From: Bigelowiella natans CCMP2755
Lineage: Eukaryota; Cercozoa; Chlorarachniophyceae
DNA: 54,082 nt
Direction: 5' to 3'
Assembly: GCA_000320545.1 (NCBI GenBank)
Contig: ADNK01000974.1
Location: 1-54,082 of the forward strand
Shown here piece by piece: positions 1 to 11,104 of the stretch. The stretch's first letter is position 1; every line of letters begins with the position of its first letter. The translations under genes and the position numbers were made by a program. The notes under the pieces are model-generated. The model searched no databases and was not told the DNA's origin. It was given only the letters and a program-made list of their open reading frames with translations.

Positions 1-1167
1 ACATTTCGTGAGCTCCCACTTTAAAGGCCACCGCCATGTCTATTGGAAGTACAAGTGAAGGCTGTATGTATATCGCTACTATGCACACATCTAGACATGA
101 TGCATAGCATCTAGATTGCCGATTTTACTAACATTGTGTGGCGCTAGCTGAAAGTGCATGATGAATGCAAATATGCAGGCAGCTAGTAGGCAGGGCAGCG
201 GAGAGGCATCCGGATACATCGCTAGCCCGGCAAGGACACGCTGCCATGCTAGCATGCATCACTGCATTGCTCGTGGCGTCGCTGCTTTTACTCATAGCTA
301 GATAGGCATAAGGCTTATTATTCCTATAGCAACAAGCTAGATCTGCATGTCGATCATGCGGAGAAGAGCAGAGCAGACAGCAACACATGTAACCTATAGA
401 TCATAGCATGCTAGCATGCAGCAATCACATCTAGACATACATTATAGGGACATATATGTCCATATACGTGTACGCGTAAGGAACACATGTACCCATGCAC
501 ACCACATGTACCTGATAAGAACACATGCTCTGTTCATATCCACACATGCACCAAACAAGCCACTACACATGTACCGAAATGCATGCATCATACAGACAAC
601 GCTACATATGTATAGTCGCTCTGTACTCACTACTAAATTACTATCGCATTTATTTAATTTCACCAGCAGTCATTCCTTGCACGCACTTTATCATGCTAGC
701 TAGCTAGCTAGCATGCTGCTTCTTTTTTGGTACACGATGAACGTCAATCACCTAGCTATGCTGCTACGTTGATTGTCGTATCTTCAATTTAAGTAAAAAT
801 AACGCTTGTGCTTTTATAGTTGAGCGTGTGACTACGATAATTATACGTCTAGACGTTTAGACGTTCGCGGTGCATCATGAATGCGCGTATGCATGTTGCA
901 GATCTATGCACGGCAGCATGTTGATCGAGGCATAGTCTTCTTGGGATTATCATTTCTAGTCAGCCTTAACTTCGTCCTCTGCATGCACTAACAGCGTGGA
1001 TTACATCGATGCGATGCACGCTATGTGCAATTCGAACTACGCTACCTACGGATACGATTACAAAACCCTCACGTTCCACCTCAGAAGTCTATCTCTCAGC
1101 TGTTTTTATTAACTTTTTTCTCCTGGGAGCTCCAAGTCTGTACGGGGGGGGACACATCCAGTATCAG
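1..1167. other. Intergenic, no gene seen; palindromic-word-rich
   Basis: I see no supported exon here on either strand; the open frames are short and have no domain. The stretch is unusually full of the self-complementary words GCTAGC, GCATGC, TCTAGA and ACATGT. A perfect 24-bp inverted repeat with a TAGC core lies at 692-715. The Kelch-RGS gene ends at 1168 on the minus strand, so its 3' untranslated region presumably extends into this area. Confidence 0.6.
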
Positions 1168-1929
1168 CTACCGCATTCGACTATCTAACGAAACCCCTGC
1201 CCCCTCGTTGACGATTTCGAGGAACTGAACAACCCCAACTCCAAAAAGGAGAAAAACTACAATTTGGTGCCCCCAGCTCCGAGAAATTATATTTCAAAAA
1301 AAGCAAGCCAAAATGGGCACAATTCACCTGAAGCATCTTGATCCATTGGAGGCGTTCTTCGGCAGTATCGGCCGCAAGTTTGAACATCGAATTTCGGTTG
1401 CTAACGGAGAACTGGTACGCACAACCGCTCTTTTGAACGACGACGACAACGACGACAATTGCGACGAACACACACAAAGTATTCAGAGGAGGAATGGGAC
1501 GATGCTAGAATTGTGCTTCAGTTCGCAATCTATAGTAACTTACTCACCTTCGAGGGCATATAGCTGAGTTCTGTATCCTTCATTGTAGGCTCAATAGTAT
1601 TGAAAGAATGCACCTGAAGTGGGAGAAATCAGCTCTCTTCTATGTTCTCTCTTCTACGTGCGTGTGTGCGGTACATGCACACGCACCTCCCATTGCACTA
1701 GCGGTAAAGACTCATTGAATTTAAGATCCAGCAGACGAAGGAACTTCCCGTCCAGAATAGCGTACCTAAGCAAGCACGCCACAGAAATAAGGGCACAAGA
1801 AGCAAAAGAGGGAAAAGCAGAAGGAAGCGGGAAAACGAATGGCAACCAAAACAAATGCTACACTTTCAAATGATAATGTACATGGCTCTCATCATTCACA
1901 CTCCCTGATTGCGCCGATATGTTATTGTG

Positions 1930-1965
<36 letters not shown>

Positions 1966-2138
1966 ATCAAGGAATGATTTGCGGTCGCAGGCGTAGGATA
2001 TTAGGCCTCGCCACATGCCCATTCCTGACCTGCACGTCTAGGTCGACGTGCAGTTGTGTCTTCCCAATGAAGAGAACCGTAACGGGGAATGGAAATCCCC
2101 ACAACGGTCAAGCAAAAATATTGGGGGATGAGCGCGCG

Positions 2139-2183
<45 letters not shown>

Positions 2184-3141
2184 ATACTAGACGAATCGCA
2201 CGGCTATCTATTGGATGCTGACTGCAGGCATGTGTATTATATGTTGTGCAAAAGAAGAGAACGTACTTCCGCGTCCAGACAACTGGCAAATTCTTCTTCA
2301 AGCAAAGTGGCTTGCACATCACCCAGCCCTCCCTATGGACATTTTTGCCTGAAACCATCAACAACCATGTTTGCAACACCAGAACAACTCAAGAAAAGCC
2401 GGGACAGAGCAAACGGGTGGGAGGGGTTTGACCTCCTTCTTCCCCTTCTTCTGCCGTGACAGACGCACTTCGAATGGCCTCAACCCAAAGATCTCGCTCG
2501 GTTTCACCAACTACTCCCAGCGCTATCCTTGCCGGAGGTTCCACACACTGAGAAGAGAAGAGAAGAGAAGAGAAGACAAGACAAGCAGAAGAAGAAGAAG
2601 AAGAAGAAGAAGAAGAAGAAGAAGAAGAAGAAGAAGAACAACAACAACCAAGAAGCAGCGGCGACAAATCAAGCCTTCAGGTCCCATTCTTTGGTGACAA
2701 TTCACTATGTTTCTGTATTATAATCTTGAAGCATCATCATATTGTTGCGAAATCGCACTTCGTGTAAACATCACCGCCGCACACGACTCTTTCTCCTACC
2801 TTGTCCTTTGCCTTGACTTCCTCAAAGAGGCCGCTCTTGCGAGTTTCGAACCTGGCGAGCAAACACTCATCAAAATAAGATAATGGTGAAGCCTGCGCGC
2901 GATGATAATGCCGGGGTTCAGTTCCACAATTATATTCTCGTGTTTCTCTCTCTGCAGTCGATCGATCACAGCCAATAAAACAGTTGAAAGGAGTAGTAGT
3001 CCCCATCCACCCGGTGTATTTCTCATCTCGTTGTCGTCCTCATTCGACTCGGTGGAATTGCTATCATCACCGCATCGGTGGTAGCAAAATGACCCGTGAT
3101 TGATCATCATAATCCCTTCTCGCTCACTAGGCCTCATGCTC

Positions 3142-3178
<37 letters not shown>

Positions 3179-3352
3179 TGTAAGAGGTTTGAGTAGTACC
3201 CAGTGATACAGAACGTGGCTAGGGAAGGTTTATCGTTGTTCTCCTTGTTCAGAATCGCATTACAAACCCGGCACACTGGCACCGAGACCGAATTCTTATA
3301 CGGTGTAGGCAGAGAAACCTGATAAAGCAGGGACAGGACCCGCACTCTCATT

Positions 3353-3383
<31 letters not shown>

Positions 3384-3749
3384 GCAACAGCACATCATCA
3401 TAACTCAGTTGCAAGATAGACATGTGATGACTATTCTTTCTACAACAGGAGGAATTGCAATCACCTTCGAATTGCCAAGGCAACTGCCGCAGAAGACGCC
3501 CAAGCAGTACATGCACAGCTTCTTTTTGATCTTGTTGTCGAACTTAATGGCGCACTGCGTGCACGCGCGTTGATTCTTGTCGCAGGAAATCAAATCTCGC
3601 ACTTGCTTGTTCTGCAAGAAATCTCGGAGATGGTCGCGCATAGTCATCAAAGCACTTCTTTGGGGCTTTCTCCAATGCTTCATTTCCAACTTACCACTTT
3701 TCAGGAACTTCTTGATCTATTGTTGCGAACATACAAACCAGCCGTTATG

Positions 3750-3804
<55 letters not shown>

Positions 3805-4607
3805 ATATATTTTATAATATATTATTTATATATGCCTGTGCGATGATACGCCTGCATTTCTGTCCGAAAACCATAACAGCGCCAACTTAATATACATGTA
3901 CGAAGAGGCTTAATTTCAAATTCGCCTGAATTGACCTTATCCCGGTCTCTCTTGCTAACGTTTGTGAGCGTCTTCTCGTCGCCCGCCTTCTTATCGGTGC
4001 CTTCCAACTCTGTATCTTCCTGGTCTGGCCAGTCTAATCGGAGGAACTTGTTGTATACCTAAGGAAACGGGGGCGGGGAGGGGGGGCATGAAGGGGGGGG
4101 AAATTAAGAAATATAAAAAGAAAGAAAGAAGGAAACGATTATGGATGCTTATGCTCATGATTACATGCAATTATCGGTATTCTTCTACTACTATTACAAC
4201 TGCCGCTGGTGCTGCTGCGACCATCATACCTTCTGTGATTCTGACAGAAATTCCTTCGTTCCAGGCTTATATCTCTCCAGTTCTTCCACAGCGAGGTAGA
4301 ACTCCGGATATTCATCAGTCAAATTCTTCTCGCTCTCCTTCAAATACTCCTGGACGCGCGGAGAGGCTTTGGATTGTGACAACAGCATCACCAATGGATG
4401 CTCTAAGTGCTCGTTCGAGTTCTCAACCTGTGTAGCGGCAGCATGGGATGCAATTTGATGAGCGGGCGAATGATAGATAAGTAGTAGTGAAACCGAGAGC
4501 ACCGTGACCGAACGAGGTGAGCACGTGTGTCAAAAGGCAACAACCTTTGGTGTATTTCTTTAGATCATCACAACCCATGAATAGATAGGTACATGTACAC
4601 ACACACA

Positions 4608-4641
<34 letters not shown>

Positions 4642-6191
4642 ACTTTTTTGCACTATATGTTCATACCTGGAGTGTAGGAGTCCCCAGATCTATCTCGGCG
4701 AGGATCTGTGGATCATGTCGACGTATTGACACTCCCCGCTCCCCCGACCCGTCGCCAGGAGTTATCTTGAAGTATGAGCGCATCCAAGTGCCCTGCAAAT
4801 TCACCGAAGTTTAGATGATTGTCATGTGTGGCTGGAGACAGAAAGTCACTTCTGCTACTACTACTTAGTACTACTAACACCAATGGCAAATGGATAGGCT
4901 ACTACCTTTCTCAGGTGTTGCACCGCTTTCCAACCCTCTAACCATTGGTCCCCCCCTCCTGAATGCTTCATCGATTGGGATGATGGCCGAGCTTCTACTC
5001 TCTCGCCAGCAGTTGCTGCTTCAATGTTAATGGATAGGAGGTACATCTCCGAAGAAGGCCGTAATTGGCTCGATTGCCAAGATAACCCTCCAAACACGTA
5101 GATCATGGAACCCCTCGACACCGCTGTGTGCGAACAACGCGGTGTCGGTGCCGCACCTGGTTCATAGATATATAATATACACCCAGAATAACTTTCCACG
5201 CGATTCTAAAGGGAAAACGTACAAAGTCACACTCTTACCCGAGATATCCATACGCCTCCAATGATTTGTTTTCGTGTTGAATGAGTAAACGTCGTTGTAG
5301 AAGTTTTCCCTGCCTGCAGAACCTCCAATGAAAATGATTAAAGGGGTGCCTATTGTTGATGTAGAGAGCAGTCAGTCAGGAATTGCCTGCTATTCTAAGG
5401 GGAAAATCCGATTCTCTTTGGATACCTGCCAGAGCACATGCCGAGTGCCATGCTCTCGGAGAAGGGGGGTTCCCCGTCACCTCAGGGATTTGCCATTCCA
5501 TTGTCTTCGTGTCCAAGCAATAGAGTTCATTGAAGAATCTTGTGTAGCCATAGATTCCGCCAAAAATATACAATTTCGTGCCGATTGCTGTAGCGCTATG
5601 CCCTCGTCGCGGACCCGGAATGTTCCCGACCATGTTGACTTGTGACCAACGCCATTTGTTCTTAAAGTCTAGGGTCCACAAGTCATTATATGATTCCACG
5701 CAGTTCCAACCCCCGAAAAGGTAGATCTTGCCATTAAGTAGCGTTAATGTATGATCGCGGCGACCTTTCGGCTTTTCCTTCTTTCCCGCTGTATCTTCAA
5801 CCATGAGTTGCTGAGACTTCATGTCAAACAGAAATCCAAAATTAAGATATTTATCTGTTTTGCCGGCCCAACCGCCAAACACGTACATATCCCCTTCCAC
5901 GTTTACAGCCTGATGTCCAACACGATTCTTTATTCTCATTTGCATCGAGGGTTGAAGCCATTCAGCTTTGAAGTTTTGTAGGGATATCATACAGACGTCA
6001 TTTGTGTTTCCATATTTAGTTGTTGGGCCTTCCCCTCCTCCATCGTAGCGGCCTTCTTGAGGAATGAGTTGCCCATGACCACCAAATACCACCATTCTAT
6101 CACCAATTAACACTGCCGAGTGGCCGCTCCTTGCAACCGGAAAGACACTGTCCAATTCTGCAGGTTGCCATGCCCCCAGAATGGCGGCCAT
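1168..6191 (-). CDS. Kelch - RGS - FYVE-type zinc finger - PH protein
   Basis: Likely a cytosolic signalling adaptor: the Kelch propeller would bind protein, RGS would engage a G-alpha subunit, and FYV E/PH modules would bind phosphoinositides. I chained 14 exons: 5426-6191, 5239-5349, 4906-5156, 4667-4792, 4230-4427, 3936-4058, 3465-3716, 3200-3318, 2770-2851, 2433-2547, 2267-2348, 1687-1765, 1328-1429, 1168-1224. Phases close, giving 820 aa. The first three exons hold six Kelch repeats (for example RRGHSATAIGTKLYIFGG), enough for a full propeller. The RGS core is LTDEYPEFYLAVEELERYK, continuing to VYNKFLRL and IKKFLKSGKL. The zinc finger has CTQC, CMYC, FCGSC and PVCRVC. A C-terminal PH domain runs from HREGWVMCK through WTRKYAILDG to AEERLQWIKMLQ, and an earlier PH-like tail is ETERDLWVEAIRSA. 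The first half of that earlier PH is not recognisable. The donor at 3936 (GTCAAT) is the weakest junction. Confidence 0.85.
2588..2637. repeat. (AGA)n / purine microsatellite in intron
   Basis: A run of AGA triplets preceded by AAGAG units. It lies just upstream, in transcript sense, of the PH exon at 2433-2547. On the transcript it reads as a long TCT tract, so it doubles as the polypyrimidine tract of that acceptor. Confidence 0.9.
3752..3801. repeat. (AT)n microsatellite in RGS/FYVE intron
   Basis: A pure AT dinucleotide run inside the intron between the two exons that complete the RGS domain. It produces spurious tyrosine-isoleucine reading frames on both strands. Confidence 0.95.
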
Positions 6192-6564
6192 TTTTTAGGC
6201 TTGCTGCCCGGAACGAAATCTGTCCCGTCATGGCCTGTTTCGTTTACGACTTAAAACTGCGGGAATTAGGATAAATAAAGGACGAATATGTCATGTCGCA
6301 TCTATGAAATTCGCCAATGATTACGAGGCCTTGCTTTAGATGAAACACAGGCTATTTTCCTTGCATTGTGTGAGCATAACAATGACCAAAATCAAAATCT
6401 GTCCTTTCCTCTTCGCGCTTCACATTCTGCGACAACACCGACGTTGTTAAGTATCTTTGAAAGTTCTTACGACAATGATATAGTATTGTCTCATGAGATA
6501 AATCGAGGAGATCTATCTTCTCTTTAGGCGAATCCTGGTCAACAAAAGAGACAGGCCTCCACCC
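6192..6564. promoter_or_regulatory. Shared divergent promoter region
   Basis: The start codons of the minus-strand Kelch-RGS gene (6191) and the plus-strand rhodanese-phosphatase gene (6565) are 373 bp apart with nothing between. Both 5' untranslated regions and both core promoters must lie here. I see no convincing TATA box placed for either gene. The bidirectional role is inferred from the spacing only. Confidence 0.6.
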
Positions 6565-7287
6565 ATGGAGGCCGCAATGAAGAGGCCAATGAAGAGGCCC
6601 TCTTTCCTCAAGCCCATGAGCCCGACGAGTCTCTTTAATGCGCTCGGTGTCCCGGGAGTATACTGTGCTCCATCTTGTGTTCTAATAGATTGCCGGCCAG
6701 TTGAAGATTACCGGATAAGACACATTCGAGGAGCCATCAACCTGCCTCCAGATGTAATTGAATGCAAGGAGTCTAGCTCTTCCAGCACGATTTCGGATAG
6801 TCTTCCCGCTCCAGCTGACACTTCACCTGGAAATTCAAGTCGGATTGAGGCGACTAAAGGCGATACCTTAGTTACTTCACCCACTTCTGCACCTCCGGAG
6901 ACTGCTGAACGGATTTACGAAGCTATGTGGGAGAGATTTTGTAATGCTTACATTGGCTGCTACATGCCAAGATCGCTCATTCTTTACACAAGGTAAACAT
7001 AAATACTGTTGATTAAAACATACCCTCATACCAAGTTTTCAACATAATCTGACTTTCAAATCGATTGCAAACTTCCAGTGAGCGAGACGGGGAGAGTGAG
7101 AAAAATAGAATAATTGCACTGTCAATCTTTCTTCGTAAGGTAATTTTTTTTTTACCATTCGCTCCGAATCTCATGAATAATGATTACTGATGACGTCGAA
7201 CATTTGCGTCTACATCGAATGCAGAGTCGACGCGGTATTCTTCATGATATATTTTACCTTGAGAAGGTATCACACATACACCAACAC

Positions 7288-7325
<38 letters not shown>

Positions 7326-9100
7326 CTCTCTCTCCTAAAATTGAATTGATTGATGCCGTAATATGAGCAACATCCATTAACGCTATTTTCTCCCAGGGCT
7401 TTGGAACTTTTGCAGAGATTTTCCCGTTTCAATGTCGGTCGCACGAAAGTAAAAGAGTATTCAGCGGACCCTTCCTTCTCTATCCCACTCGAATTCTTCC
7501 CTACGTTTATTTGGGGAGCGGGAAAAATTCTACCGTAATGTTTAAGTTTTAATGGTAAGGAACCACATGGCCATTGGCGATAACAGCTCCATTGTGTTGC
7601 AGGCTAAGAAGCAAATTGAGCAATTGGGCGTCACGTACATTATTAATTGCGACGGAGAGACAAAGCAGAAGTTTCCGATGTGTGCCTATTTCGACCTGAA
7701 ACTATCACGCCCCGAAGAGGTAGAGTAATCTAAACTTCTCGCGAACTGTAGAACAATTGGTGATAAAGGATTGCTAAACTCAGGCGGCTGTCACGAATTT
7801 TTGCACGGAGTGTGGCATGCGTTTTCGAGCCCCTGTGAAATTTTGCTCGAGATGCGGAGAGAAGGTTTCTGACAAATCTATACCTCAGGAAAACGGAGAC
7901 AAGGTGATGCTTTTTGGGAAACTCTACAAGTTTATCTGATAAAGTGTCAATACATTTCACAGCACATAGATTTTCGCGCTTGCGTCGATATAGTCGATCG
8001 ATGTCGTCGTGATGCTGGACGAGCCGAGACCGTAATTCCCTCCTATTCCGAATTCTTTGTTGCGAGTATGCCTCATCCCGAATATTTCATTAGGGTCGAA
8101 ATATCCTTATATATTGCAAATCTGGAAACAGCTTATCTGCTGCGGTTACTATTGCATTTTTAATGGTAATATTGATTCGTAGTCAATCGGTTTTCTTCTG
8201 AGGCTTTTTCTTATGTCAGTATCACCATCGGCATCTTCTGCGTCCACAGAGTTCTTCTGATATGAACGGGCCCAGGAATCCACCAAACCGTATTTCCGAA
8301 CATGGTAATAGCGGTGAGAAACCCTGGACACTAAAACGTGTTCTCAAATTTGTTCGCAAGCACCGGCCGACAGTCGATCTCACGGGGTATCTCCTCAGGT
8401 AATTTTGAAAATCCACAAAACCGCACATATGTAACCATATCAACCTTTTGCAATCAGGGAATTGGCACGTTATGAGAAACTATTGATCCATGAGGCGAGA
8501 CTTGCGAGCATAAATGTACTCCCACGTCGATGCGTTGAACAATCCGGACACAAAAAAGCTTTCAAACAACCAGCACCGACAATTGCACCGCCGCGAATTA
8601 GCACGTGGAAAAGCGATTCGCTCTCCCCATTGCAACGGCACGGATTTTTAAGAATGGCTCCAAAGCGGGTGGACACTGATGTGAATGGGATGGAGGAAGA
8701 TGAGAAGTTCGAAGTTGAAGTTAAATCACAGAGAGTAACAAAGTCGATTAGCAGCATACTCCGAAAGCAGAACAATTCAAGTACGGAACGTATGAAATCC
8801 CGTGATCGGAGAAAGGCTTTGAGTGTTTCTTTTGCACCTCTTGACTCTGTATCTGATTACTCCAATCGATATTCTTCGGAATCTCCTGTCGTCTCGCCAA
8901 AAAATAGTAGGGGAGCACCAGGACTCGGAAAAAGGCGTGTACATATTAACGATAAACGCATACCGACAGACAAATCAATTAGTACAGTTACAACAAATCG
9001 GGAAGATTGTCGGGAAATCGATTTGCACAGGGAAAATCCGTTATCGAATGCAGTCAGAGTTGCTACACCTCAACAATCGATCATAAGTTTTAGAAGATGA
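6565..9100 (+). CDS. Rhodanese - dual-specificity phosphatase homologue with zinc-ribbon insert; probable pseudophosphatase
   Basis: Nine exons chain exactly in phase: 6565-6992, 7079-7139, 7397-7534, 7603-7719, 7784-7903, 7963-8031, 8094-8165, 8250-8398, 8458-9100, giving 598 aa. The N-terminal rhodanese-like domain (VLIDCRPVEDYRIRHIRGAI) is the kind found in MAP-kinase phosphatases. Then comes the phosphatase fold: PTRILPYVYLGSGKNS, QLGVTYIINCDGE, then the P-loop region ILIYCKSGNSLSAAVTIAFL, and finally LKFVRKHRPTVDLTGYLLR. The P-loop has the cysteine but reads C-KSGNS-L in place of C-X5-R, and the usual His before Cys is Tyr. Exon 7784-7903 inserts a zinc ribbon (CTECGMRFRAPVKFCSRCG) where the general-acid loop belongs. 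Catalysis is therefore unlikely; a docking or scaffold role is inferred. The acceptor at 8250 has an in-frame alternative at 8220. The last ~210 residues are basic, serine-rich and unrecognised. Confidence 0.88.
7290..7334. repeat. Compound (CA)n(CT)n microsatellite in intron
   Basis: A CA run followed directly by TCTCTC, in the 257-bp intron upstream of the exon that opens the phosphatase domain. Confidence 0.9.
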
Positions 9101-9944
9101 TCCAGAATTGCATAGTTGTTGAATAGAAATAGTTTCATCTAGGTTGTAGTATTTGGTTTTCGTGGTGATATTTACGTTTCTTGACGTCTAGACGCGTCTA
9201 CGCCAAAAATTCTATCCGTATGTAAATCGTAAGAGGAATTTGGCTAGCTATGAGCATAGCTATGAGCAAATTGTCGCTTACAGATGCAGGGCTAACAGTG
9301 CAACATGTGTAGCTGTCATGTCACATGTTGCTTAATTTGCACGTACCACCTAGCATGGACGCCGTCATCAGGACTAGAGAATACAGCTAGCGATAGCTAG
9401 CTATTTGAACGCGATGCTCAATATGCTTCATGACTGACTGCGCACAGCTACAGCTAGCCGTCACACCTGCATGCACACAAGAAGTAGAGGGCATATTGTA
9501 TAATTGATTACGTCGTATATGTTGCAACGAAAGTGACATAGCATTTCATGCATCGACGCAAAAATGCTGACGCTTTCAAATGCATGAAGCACGTGACGTA
9601 CAACAGATCGAGACAAATATATTCAACATAAGCGCTGTAGCCGCTGCTTTGCACAGCTGCACCAGGGTGACAATTGAACAAATTTGATTTATTTGCCGCA
9701 TCCGTCTCACATGCATGCGAGCCAGCACAGCAACTAGATAAGTTCAATAACAAAGCAGTGCTAATGAATACAAATTAAGTACGCTGCATTGACTATAAAT
9801 TAATAGTATTTATGTCTCATAGCAGGCTGCATCGTTCAAAACTGATTCGGATTAAATTTGACTTGCATGGTATGGTCGTTTATTCCCACCGTACCGCTCC
9901 TTACTATACACTTTCCAAAAATAAATAATACGATAACGTGAACA
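9101..9944. other. Intergenic, no gene seen
   Basis: This lies between two convergent genes. The 3' part is again rich in GCTAGC and GCATGC words. About 9670-9720 resembles about 12950-13000: both contain a run like TTTGATT followed by CATCCGTCTCACAT. This ties it to the repeat island further on. No coding frame is supported. Confidence 0.5.
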
Positions 9945-10376
9945 TCAAACACCGCCTGATTGCATTATCATAGCAACGAATTCCTTATAGTTTAGCTTCC
10001 CGTCCCCATTTATATCTGCTTCTTCGATCATCGCTTCAAGGTCATTGTCAGAAAGATCTTCTCCTAAAGCTAACATAACGTGTTTCAGCTCTGGAACAGA
10101 AATATAATCTTCGTCGTAGCAATTTATTATCGAATTAGAATTCTCCATTTGAGAGGCCATCATCTTCACAAAGTGCTCAAAATCTAAGTCGCCGTTCTTT
10201 ACGCCTGCTTCTAATATCATATTTTTTAACTCCTCTTCCGTAGACTCTAAACCTATAATCTTAAAAACATCTTTGAGTTCCATGGGTGATATACGCCCAT
10301 CGGAATCCTTATCGAACATCTTGAAGCATGCTTGCAAATCTGCCATGTCTTCTTCTGCAAACCCAAACCCTCCCAT
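9945..10376 (-). CDS. Calmodulin-like EF-hand protein, intronless
   Basis: A 143-residue calcium-sensor-like protein in one uninterrupted frame from the ATG at 10374-10376. EF-hand loop 1 (DKDSDGRISPME) and loop 4 (DINGDGKLNYKE) are canonical. Loop 2 (AGVKNGDLDFEH) and loop 3 (NCYDEDYISVPE) lack the first Asp and other ligands. The helix linking loops 2 and 3 is about ten residues shorter than in calmodulin, so the central helix is damaged or deleted. All the multi-exon genes around it are intron-rich, so an intronless copy next to retroelement debris suggests a retrocopy (inference). Its first ~30 codons and upstream DNA are duplicated at 46.2 kb. It could be a functional divergent sensor or an early pseudogene. 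Confidence 0.75.
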   Translation of the reverse strand: MGGFGFAEEDMADLQACFKMFDKDSDGRISPMELKDVFKIIGLESTEEELKNMILEAGVKNGDLDFEHFVKMMASQMENSNSIINCYDEDYISVPELKHVMLALGEDLSDNDLEAMIEEADINGDGKLNYKEFVAMIMQSGGV

Positions 10377-10868
10377 TTTTTTGTTTTTTGCAGCTTTGCT
10401 ATCACTACGCTGCTCCGCCGAGGTGGCTGATGATAGCCTTTCACCTGTTCAGAGGGCAAAGGCGATGAGTTCCTTAAAACTTCAGAGACATGGATAGATT
10501 AAAAGAAATCTAAGCCCTGATCGATTTCGAAGGAGTTCCAAGTACCTTTTTCGTTTGTCCGAAGAATTGGTAGCTTGGGCTCCATTCTGATTCCAGTTAG
10601 GTAGTTAGTTAGTTGTTCTATTCGCGTCCTTGATTTCCCAGCTGTGTTTTTTCAAAGATGGATTTTGGCCATGATGGCGATGCCAGTGGTAGTATTCAGG
10701 ATATTTTCCTTCCTCTTTTCCATTGAAGTTGTTGCTTCTGTTTTTTAAGGTTCGTTCCTCGAAATTTACCTTCCATCCCAAGAACATCGAATAACCGTTG
10801 TCGCTCTCTTCTTCGACTCTGACGACTTTGGCTTGCTTTCGGCAAAATGATGTTCCAGTTTGACGGCA
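10303..10868. repeat. Segmental duplication, copy A
   Basis: This stretch covers the first ~30 codons of the calmodulin-like gene and ~490 bp upstream of it. It matches 46220-46966 in the same orientation at high identity. Shared blocks include the start-codon area with TCCCATTTTTTTGTTTTTTG, the GATGAGTTCCTT area, and ATGGATTTTGGCC through CAGTTTGACG near the end. Copy A is the shorter version and lacks the inserts seen in copy B. Confidence 0.9.
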
Positions 10869-10897
10869 TGAACCCCGCTAGTTCGCTAGTCAGCATC

Positions 10898-11000
10898 TAG
10901 CTCGAAGCACTGCGTTTCGCACTTTGCATTTTGCACACTGCAAGTGTCTTGCAACACTTTGGAAATGTAGTTTTTCATCATTGTTTCATTGTTTCATTGC
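10898..11000 (+). repeat. Dispersed retroelement 3'-end repeat, copy 1
   Basis: The core reads CACTGCGTTTCGCACT, then GCAAGTGTCTTGCAACACTT, then a TTTCATTG-type tail. The same core lies about 65 bp past the stop of the LINE fragment near 38.6 kb. I therefore interpret it as a truncated LINE 3' end, or a SINE that borrowed that end. Confidence 0.75.
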
Positions 11001-11036
11001 AAACATCATGACATGTTTTGGAAATGCAGTCATCAC

Positions 11037-11100
11037 TGAAGCCAGTTCGAGGCACTGCATTTCGCACATTGCAAGTGTCTTGTCACACCTTGAAATTCGC
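11037..11100 (+). repeat. Dispersed retroelement 3'-end repeat, copy 2
   Basis: It has the same core as copy 1 (TTCGAGGCACTGCATTTCGC and GCAAGTGTCTTG) but is cut off right after the core, without the CATTG-type tail. It runs straight into the tandem array that follows. Confidence 0.75.
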
Positions 11101-11104
11101 CGAT

